NCBI RefSeq assembly: GCF_011516945.1
Contig: NZ_WOTH01000001.1
Coordinates: 62,001-126,000 of the forward strand
Length of the DNA: 64,000 bases
Source of the DNA: Acetobacter estunensis
GTDB taxonomy: Bacteria; Pseudomonadota; Alphaproteobacteria; Acetobacterales; Acetobacteraceae
Reading direction: 5' to 3'
A program made the translations under genes and the position numbers. Numbering within the stretch: the first letter of the stretch is position 1; every line of letters begins with the position of its first letter. Below, piece after piece: positions 18,001 through 25,894 of this stretch. Below the pieces are notes generated by a model. It was not told the origin of the DNA, did not search any database, and saw only the letters and a program-made list of their open reading frames with translations.

Positions 18001-19334
18001 ATGTCAACGCCTTATTCCATCTTTCGTCGCCCTGACTCCCCTTCATGGTGGGTATCTTTCACGTGGAGGGTTCTAAAAACCCCGATTTCGGATCTTCCAG
18101 ACACAACAATATCAATGAGTTATCATTTTAAATTGGCTGTAAAAGAGGGTTTTTCGAACCCTCCACGTTACCGAATGTCGGCTTAATCAGAGAAAGCCTC
18201 AAAACCACCAACGCCACAGAGGCAAAGGAAAAGGCAGCGCAGGTCTATTGGACGACCAAAGCCAAGCAGGAAGCCGGTATCCCATTAAAAAACAAAGCCA
18301 TCTCTGAACTGATTCCAGCTTATGTCGATTTCCTAGATGGGCGGCTGTTAGCAAAGAAACTCACCAAGTCACGCCACCACCAGCACAAGCAGTTCATCAA
18401 GACCTATTTTGCAGAGTATTTTGCAAAGAGGTCGCCATCCACACTGGATACTCAATCACTCAATAAGTTTTTTGAGTGGCGCTGCAATTATTGGCTAACT
18501 GGTCCCGGAAAAGACCAAGAGTTCCGAATGGTGAACCGGTTAGGACGACCTGTAAGACGTGCCATTCCTCAATCAGCCAAAGTCTATCCCACCTCATCCA
18601 CATTGGAGGCTAATCACTCCGCCACTTATCTCTTTCTCAAGTGGCTACATGACAACGGACACCTCCGCCTTATTCCGACATGGGACAGACCCAAGCCTGT
18701 ATCAGCGGCAAGGCCATCTTTCACGGAGGCCGAACTGTCCATCTATATGCAGCAAGCCCAAGCAGACATCATCGCACCAAACCTGAACCAAAGAGAACGA
18801 TATGACCGCGTTCTGATATGGGCCTTTTCAGAGTTCATGGTGCATAGCGGCTTGCGCCCCACAGAGGCACTACGCCTGAAATGGAAAGATGTTCTCGACT
18901 GGGACAAAGATGTCCTATCAGATTTTAAATTATTGGTTCATGGAAAAGGAAAATACCGAACGGCCATTCCATTTCCTGCCGCTAGTGCGGACCTCTCCAC
19001 CATGTGGGTTTTGTTTGAAACGCATTTTGGACATGAACCCACCAGAGATGATTTTGTTTTCTGCAATACCTCACGCAAGAAAACGGAATACACCAATGTC
19101 CTGATGAACAGGATTCTTGAAAAAACCAACCTACAGACAGACTATCGCGGCATCCGACGCACAACCTATTCCTTTCGGCACTACTACATCACGAAACAGC
19201 TTGAGAGGGGCGTCGATGTTTACCTCATAGCCAAAGCCTGTGGCACCTCACCTGAACAAATCAGAAAGCATTATGACCACTCATCGCTTGACCAATACCG
19301 AGACAAGCTGATTCCCGAAGCCTTTAGGATATAA
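18001..19334 (+). pseudogene. Tyrosine recombinase/integrase, split by insertion
   Basis: The N-terminal piece from ATG 18001 reads STPYSIFRRPDSPSWWVSFT and then runs into a 100-bp inverted-repeat insertion. After it, another frame continues with RESLKTTNATEAKEKAAQVYW and stays open to 19334. Removing 104 bp (insertion plus one ACGT copy) joins both into a single 409-codon frame, the usual integrase size. The catalytic domain shows the first Arg in HSGLRPTEALRLKW, a Lys in HGKGKYR, SFRHYYITKQL for the RHxx region, and the C-terminal nucleophile in IRKHYDHSSLDQYRDK. A shorter product from ATG 18528 (268 residues) could keep the catalytic domain but would lack the arm-binding region. Confidence 0.85.
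18065..18164. mobile_element. 100-bp MITE-like insertion in integrase gene
   Basis: The ends are inverted repeats, GGAGGGTTCTAAAAACCC at 18065-18082 and its complement at 18147-18164, 18 bp with one mismatch. ACGT flanks both sides (18061-18064 and 18165-18168), as a 4-bp target duplication would. No reading frame inside encodes a transposase, so it would depend on one elsewhere. Because ACGT is itself palindromic, the ends could also be read as 22-bp inverted repeats without a duplication; the exact repair of the integrase frame favours the duplication model. Confidence 0.75.
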
Positions 19335-19350
19335 AACAAAAACCATCATC

Positions 19351-19653
19351 TTACATCTCATCAGTGGGAAGAAGCAGCTTCGCCTTAGACACGTCCTTGG
19401 GTTCCTCGGCCAGTTCTGCCACCAGTCGCAATCTGTCATAGCGTGAGGCATCAGCCAGCATCCATGAACCAAGCTGGCTTCTATGAGAGGCGTTGCCGTG
19501 CTGATAGACAGCCTCACGAACAGCACCACTCCTGTCATTAACCAACGCATTTCTGTCTGTGTCAGTCCCATGAACAGCAATGGCTAATCTGACTTCTGCC
19601 GACCTATGGCCGACAAAACCAGCACGGGTTACGCCATCCATATAAGGCACCAA
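19351..19653 (-). CDS. Small HEAT/LRV-repeat-like protein
   Basis: A 100-residue frame (GTG at 19653, or ATG at 19641) that ends 17 bp past the integrase stop, on the opposite strand. The core looks like short helical repeats of the HEAT or LRV kind: EVRLAIAVHGTDTDRNALV, then AVREAVYQHGN, then DRLRLVAELAE. No catalytic motif is seen. Two near-identical 37-bp repeats and a 23-bp palindrome lie 20-140 bp upstream and may be its operators. A regulatory or protein-binding role within the element is possible, but function is unknown. Confidence 0.55.
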   Translation of the reverse strand: MVPYMDGVTRAGFVGHRSAEVRLAIAVHGTDTDRNALVNDRSGAVREAVYQHGNASHRSQLGSWMLADASRYDRLRLVAELAEEPKDVSKAKLLLPTDEM

Positions 19654-19670
19654 TTCACGTCGATAATAAT

Positions 19671-19790
19671 ATGAACTGGGTATGATACATCCAATTCAAA
19701 TTATTAACGCCTTATATGGACGCCATATAAGGCCGCTACAGCCGTTTATTAAATGAAATGGGTATGATACCTCCCATTCAAATAATTTAA
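19671..19790. repeat. Two 37-bp direct repeats with GTATGATAC palindrome
   Basis: Copies at 19671-19707 and 19753-19790 share TGGGTATGATAC and ATTCAAAT, differing at a handful of positions. Each contains the 9-bp palindrome GTATGATAC. The repeats lie directly upstream of the minus-strand gene 19351-19653, so they look like tandem operators. Confidence 0.6.
19710..19732. repeat. Perfect 10-bp-arm palindrome
   Basis: CCTTATATGG and CCATATAAGG are separated by ACG, between the two 37-bp repeats. Part of the arm (CCATATAAGGC) recurs at 19638-19648 over the start of the small HEAT-like gene. Confidence 0.6.
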
Positions 19791-19855
19791 ATGAGTTCTT
19801 GTCTGACTGATATATATCTGAACCGAAACGAGAGGTGGCTACCTCTATTATAGGT

Positions 19856-20187
19856 GCCGATAAGGTGGTGCAATGTACCACATATATATGTGTGTTTTTT
19901 GAAAAACCGGTGATGAAGTAGTCCTGTAAACCACTGATTTGCCATTTATATAGGTCAGACATTTCGGCGTTTTGGGGGGGGTATCGGCGGGTTATCGGCA
20001 CCTTATCGGCGCTATAAAAATGAGTGTTTATCTATTAAAAATGGCTGTTTTCTCCCGTTTTTCATTCATTTATATATATAAAAAAGAGGGAAGTGCCGAT
20101 AAGCCGATATCTTTTACATAAATTAGCTTAGGGATAATTTTTTACAAAAAAGCCATAGGGGAACAAAAACATCCAAAAGATATCGGC
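19856..20187. repeat. Iteron-like TATCGGC array
   Basis: The heptamer TATCGGC or its complement occurs at 19856, 19982, 19993, 20004, 20095, 20103 and 20181, with one more at 20953. The three copies at 19982-20010 are spaced exactly 11 bp. The surroundings are very AT-rich, with a TATATATATAAAAAA tract near 20070. This is the architecture of iteron origins or of multi-site operators. No Rep protein is recognised in the element. Confidence 0.55.
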
Positions 20188-20569
20188 ACATAGCGGCATA
20201 AGATGGATTCGGTCTGACCAATACCAGCACCATCGCATTATGGATGAGGTTTCCTGTCCGTAAGATGGGCAATAAGAGGGGCAAGGCTTAAATCCCCTGC
20301 ACTACCTCCGCAGAGAACTGCCATAAATCACCAAAGGTTCGGTTCCTACATAAGAAACCAAACGCTTGTCTCATCCAGAAACCAGCGCCAGCTTGTCAGA
20401 GTGATGGAGTCGGTTAAACCGATAGCATCACCCATTCACAAGCAGGACGAACCAGCGGCAAGGGCATCTCACAGGGCTACCCCCCATACCCCTTTGGGAA
20501 AAACCACCCCCTATGACCATCGCGGTTCCCACGAAGTTTTCCCTTGTCCCATTTTTTTCACTTTGAAAA
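20188..20569. other. Element interior without recognised gene
   Basis: About 380 bp to the right of the iteron-like array. Frames here are short, antisense to the small gene at 20570-20836, or lack a ribosome binding site. A degraded gene or a structured RNA cannot be excluded. Confidence 0.35.
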
Positions 20570-20836
20570 TCAATATTCATCATAGGCAATTTTGTCCCAT
20601 CCCCATGGGCTGGTGTCGTCCACCAGATGCAAGGCTACAGGACTACCGTTGTCTGCATGGATACCGGCGTTACCCATCGCATCCTTAATGGCCTGAATAT
20701 CAGCCGGAGACAGGTTCAAAGTCTCATTGCCAGAGGTATGAACACTGATAGCAGACACGCCCTGCCTAACAGCCTCCGCTATCGCCTGAATGTCGGCTTG
20801 TGACAGATGAACCATTACGTCTTGTGCGGTAGCCAT
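20570..20836 (-). CDS. Small element protein with repeated ADIQAI motif
   Basis: An 88-residue protein starting at ATG 20836 behind a strong GAGGGGCGAGGG ribosome binding site. The sequence contains an internal duplication: LSQADIQAIAEAVRQG and LSPADIQAIKDAMGNAG, separated by a short strand-like segment. The C-terminus is acidic with several Trp and Tyr residues (TSPWGWDKIAYDEY). No known domain is recognised. The good start signal, biased composition and internal repeat support a real gene. It could be a cargo or regulatory protein of the element. Confidence 0.6.
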   Translation of the reverse strand: MATAQDVMVHLSQADIQAIAEAVRQGVSAISVHTSGNETLNLSPADIQAIKDAMGNAGIHADNGSPVALHLVDDTSPWGWDKIAYDEY

Positions 20837-20982
20837 CCCTCGCCCCTCTAATTCGTTCAGGGGTGTTCATACCTGTCCTCATTCGAGACAGGGAGAGGCT
20901 TGACGAATCGACTCTAAATTGCGAGAAATAAGAAGAGTGGCATGGCTAACATGCCGATAGTTCACGCTGCTTTCGCGTGAGG

Positions 20983-21012
20983 AAAAACACCCTTTAATAT
21001 CAATGGGTTATT
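20983..21012. repeat. Right end repeat inside attR
   Basis: A near copy of 17845-17872 in the same orientation, followed by 15 bp and then the right att core. See the left end repeat. Confidence 0.6.
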
Positions 21013-21027
21013 GCGCACCTACGGCAC

Positions 21028-21049
21028 GGTAGGCGTGGCGGTAGTTCAT
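21028..21049. repeat. Right attachment repeat (attR core)
   Basis: Identical to 17823-17844. It retains the first seven codons of rlmJ in minus orientation, and the sequence from 21050 on is presumably the original rlmJ upstream region, now detached from the gene. Confidence 0.85.
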
Positions 21050-21116
21050 GAGATGTGTTGTAGCTCAAGCGAGGATATGCGTCATCTCTTAACGGCGCGT
21101 TTTCATGTGCTGGGTG

Positions 21117-21854
21117 TCATGCTGGTAACTTTTTCGGCGGGATCCACCGGCCGGGATTTGCGCGCCAGTCCCGCCAAGCTTCTTCCAGATAAGGGAGCAC
21201 TTCGAACAGGGCCATGGCACCGAGCGAGGAGACTGCATAGCACAGGCCAAGCGGTTCCCGTTTGAAGCGGGGTGTCTGCGCAGGGAGTGTTTTCTGTCCG
21301 AGTAATGCCATGAAATGCGGCCAGCGCAGTACCGTTACAAGAGAGACAGCGAGCAATGGCACCATTTCGAGGAAGCTATGGACATGCTGCTCTACAGGTT
21401 GCACGTCGCGACGGGTGACAGCGTAGGTGACATCCCACATGGCTGTGGCTTCATGTGTAAAGAAAGCGGCAATCATGAGGGAGAGAACCGGCGCATCGAT
21501 TTCAAGAAACAGTCCGGCCAGAACGGGAATGGCGGCTTCCCCCAGCAGCATGAGGTGAATGGCGGTTTCCTTGAGGCCTGTCGTGTGTTCGATATCCGTA
21601 CGACGGTGACACCACCAGTCTGTCAGGCCGGCCGCGAGCCACAGAGGAATGACGAAATACTGAATGGTACGCCGCACAATTCCCTGAGTGTGATCGGGTT
21701 CGGCAGGAGGGGATGTGGTGGTTTGAGCAGTGGGCTCGCTTGTGGCCGTTCGCCGTCCTCGCCGCCAAGCGAAATAACCGGCAGCGAGAGACGCCACTGC
21801 GGCAGACAGCATACCGGTCGCATAGAATTTCAGGAAGTTGGTAGGCTGAATCAT
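21117..21854 (-). CDS. Conserved membrane protein, unknown function
   Basis: A 245-residue integral membrane protein. After a short N-terminus there is a helix (GMLSAAVASLAAGYFAW), an Arg/Thr/Pro-rich loop, then about five further hydrophobic segments with conserved-looking polar residues in between: TDWWCHRRTDIEHTTG, EATAMWDVTYAVTRRDVQPVEQHVHSF and YLEEAWRDW. The His, Asp and Glu residues in these loops could bind metal or haem, but I do not recognise the family. Its start overlaps the stop of the PfpI-like gene by 4 bp (ATGA), so the two are translationally coupled. Confidence 0.75.
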   Translation of the reverse strand: MIQPTNFLKFYATGMLSAAVASLAAGYFAWRRGRRTATSEPTAQTTTSPPAEPDHTQGIVRRTIQYFVIPLWLAAGLTDWWCHRRTDIEHTTGLKETAIHLMLLGEAAIPVLAGLFLEIDAPVLSLMIAAFFTHEATAMWDVTYAVTRRDVQPVEQHVHSFLEMVPLLAVSLVTVLRWPHFMALLGQKTLPAQTPRFKREPLGLCYAVSSLGAMALFEVLPYLEEAWRDWRANPGRWIPPKKLPA

Positions 21855-22429
21855 GAGACAGCACTTTTGGAGAACAGGTTGACGGCGGCAGGACAGAACG
21901 CTTTCAGATCATTGGGGTTGCGTGATGTCACGAGGTTGCCGTCCGTCACGACGGTTTCATCCACCCAATGAGCGCCGGCATTCGTGAGATCCGCTTTCAG
22001 AGAAGGCCATGAAGTCATGGTGCGGTCGCGCACACCTTCGGCATTGATAAGCGGCCATGCACCATGACAGATGGCGGCAATCGGTTTTCTCTCGTTCACA
22101 AAGCTGCGGACAAAGGCAACTGCCTTGTCGTTCATGCGAAGATGATCTGGGTTGGTGGTGCCGCCGGGAAGAAGGAGGCCATCGAAATCCTGTGCCTTTG
22201 CTTCATCGACTGTTTGATCCACATCGTATTTTCGTGTGGGCGTAATATCGGCTTTCATGGCCTGGATTTGGCCGGGCTTGAGAGAGACGAGAACCGTGCG
22301 GATGCCAGCTTCGTGCAGGGCCTTGGCTGGCTCTGTCATTTCCACTTCTTCGACACCGTTGGTGGCGAGAATGGCGATGGTCTTACCGGCGGACTGAGGA
22401 TTGTGCGGGGAAGATGGAGTTACCGTCAT
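21851..22429 (-). CDS. DJ-1/PfpI family protein
   Basis: A 192-residue class I glutamine amidotransferase-like protein of the PfpI/YhbO type. It begins with the strand KTIAILATNGVEEVEMTEP, in which the Glu near the start is the conserved acid. DGLLLPGGTTNPDHLR leads to the nucleophile elbow AICHGAWPLINA with Cys near residue 123. Members act as glyoxalase-like deglycases, proteases or chaperones in stress. It is the upstream partner of the membrane protein 21117-21854. Confidence 0.92.
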   Translation of the reverse strand: MTVTPSSPHNPQSAGKTIAILATNGVEEVEMTEPAKALHEAGIRTVLVSLKPGQIQAMKADITPTRKYDVDQTVDEAKAQDFDGLLLPGGTTNPDHLRMNDKAVAFVRSFVNERKPIAAICHGAWPLINAEGVRDRTMTSWPSLKADLTNAGAHWVDETVVTDGNLVTSRNPNDLKAFCPAAVNLFSKSAVS

Positions 22430-22612
22430 CGTGCGTCATCTCCTTATGACCGGAGGGTCGATCGATTCAGGAAAGCTATGGATTTTTCATATGCTTTCGA
22501 AGACTCCAACGGGACAGAGATGAGGATGTTTCATTGGAAAATGAATGGCGGGGTTGCGCGTAGCGAAAAATAGGCCGGATGTCCGGATGAGATTTGCTCA
22601 CGCTGTTAATCT

Positions 22613-24241
<1,629 letters not shown>

Positions 24242-24300
24242 TTATGGCTAACACATTTCTGCACTCAGAGCAGAGTTGGGTGGGCAGGGGAAAATGATGG

Positions 24301-25756
24301 TTACGCCTTCACGTCTGCGGGAGAAAGGCAGGTGGATTTTTCATCGCCTTTCAGCCGCAGGACGGAGGTAGCTGGAGCCTGAAATTCCCACATGACGCCA
24401 TCTTTTTTCAGATCGTAGTGGACCTTTCCGCCACGCAGGGTGCGGGGGTTGTGTTCGATAACGATCGAACCGAAGCCGCGGCGTGCGGGAGGCATGACGC
24501 TGGGGCCGCCGGTTTCGGCCCAGCGCAAGAAGAAGGTGGTTGCGTCGGATTGGTCTGTCGTTCCCCATTTCTATGGTGACGGTTCCGCTGAGGGTGGAGA
24601 GGGCGCCATATTTGATGGCGTTGGTGGTCAGTTCGTGAATGGCGAGGCCCAGACGTTCGGCGGCATCGGGCAGGAGGCGAAGGGTGGGATCACCCCGAAA
24701 GACGGTCTGATGACCGGCGCTGTCACCTGAGACGGCGGTCTGGGTCATCAGCAGGTCGGAGATGGAGGCGCCGATCCATGCGCCCTGAAGTAGAATGTCC
24801 TGACTGCGGGAAATGGAGCAGACGCGCCGTGTAAGGGTTTCCACAAAGGGTTCGTCCGGGTTGGGGACGGAGCGGCGGATGAGCGCCTGAATCACGGTCA
24901 GGAGGTTGCGTGAGCGGTGGTTGAGTTCGTGCAGGAGGATGTCGATCTGGCGACGATTTTCGTGGGCCAGTGTCACGTCGCGTGAGACGCAGAGGATGGA
25001 GCGCACACTGCCATCGGTTGACGTGATGGGGGTGAGCATATTGTCCCAGTAGCGTGGTTGTTCACCCGGTACACGGCTTTCGCCGGGGAAGCGGGCGTTT
25101 TCACCTTGTGCTGCGGTGTCCAAGGCTTCCTGTCCTTCGGGGTGGACCTCGGGTGGGAGGAGCGGCAGCCACTCCATTCCGAAACCGCTGTCGGGATCGA
25201 CGTTGAGGGCCTCGCATCCTGCGCGGTTCATGTGGACGAGGGCGCCCTGTGCGTCGATGACCTTGATGCAGTCCGGGCTGGCATCGAGCATGTGAGAGAT
25301 CAGCGCGGCGCGTTTCTCGTGCCCGATTTCCTGCTGTTTGCGGGTGTGGATGTCGGTCAGGATATGGAGCCAGAACCTGAGGTCGCCCTGTTCATTGTGG
25401 TCGGGAACGATGCGCAGGAGGAACCAGCGCGGTGACTGTCCCGGTGCGCGCAGGCGCAGATCGGTTTCGGTGGACTGGCGGGTGGCGTGCGCTTTTCTCA
25501 GCGTGCGCAAAACGTGAAGCCGGTCTTCCGGTGCCACGCTGCGGAGCCATTCGGCATTCTCCGACAGGCCGAGGTGGCGTGCGGTGCGCCATGCGTTGTT
25601 GCTCCAGTGAGCGTGACCGTCCGCGCTGGTGACGCAGATGAGGTCGGGCATCAGGTCGAGGGTGAGGGTAGAGAGTCCGGCCAAAGATGTGGCGTGCGCG
25701 TGAGGAAGGCCGTCTGTGGCGCGCACTGTCTCCTGAGTGGCAGAGAAATGGGACAC
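24301..25756 (-). pseudogene. PAS-HWE histidine kinase with 1-nt frameshift
   Basis: The N-terminal part from 25756 reads two PAS-like domains (about residues 25-140 and 150-265), then the HWE-type phosphoacceptor helix HELNHRSRNLLTVIQAL with His near 280, and the N box AIHELTTNAIKYGALS. Around the C run at 24563-24566 the frame breaks. The true ATPase end continues in another frame: FFLRWAETGGPSVMPP, then RRGFGSIVIEHNPRTL, to a stop at 24301. One surplus G in that run on the coding strand explains it. Without correction the kinase loses its G boxes and would be dead. Either an inactivating mutation or a homopolymer sequencing error. Confidence 0.8.
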
Positions 25757-25894
25757 GTTCGACCTCCTCGCGCTGCTGACCCATCAAATTAGAGATGAAT
25801 CTCTAATTTGAGATTTACCGGGCGGCGGTGGGACAGGACAAGGAGTTGGGAATGGTTCTCCGTGCCTGTCTCACCTGCAACGCGCCACCGGGTG

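Larger units (their letters stand above)
17823..21049. mobile_element. Integrated element in rlmJ 5' end, about 3.2 kb
   Basis: An AT-rich insert bounded by 22-bp identical direct repeats, 17823-17844 and 21028-21049. It carries a tyrosine integrase next to the left end, reading inward. Inside are a HEAT-like small gene, a second small gene with a repeated ADIQAI motif, iteron-like heptamers and a partly palindromic control region. No replication, mobilisation, capsid or toxin gene is recognised, so it may be a small integrative element, a phage satellite or a decayed remnant. The integrase is interrupted, so the element is probably immobile unless helped in trans. Confidence 0.8.

Noticed and set aside
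19696-20001. A 101-codon minus-strand frame across the repeat region
   Set aside because: It spans the operator repeats and iterons, and has neither domain nor ribosome binding site.
20401-20688. A 95-codon plus-strand frame in the element
   Set aside because: Its 3' part is antisense to the better supported small gene at 20570-20836 and has no family.
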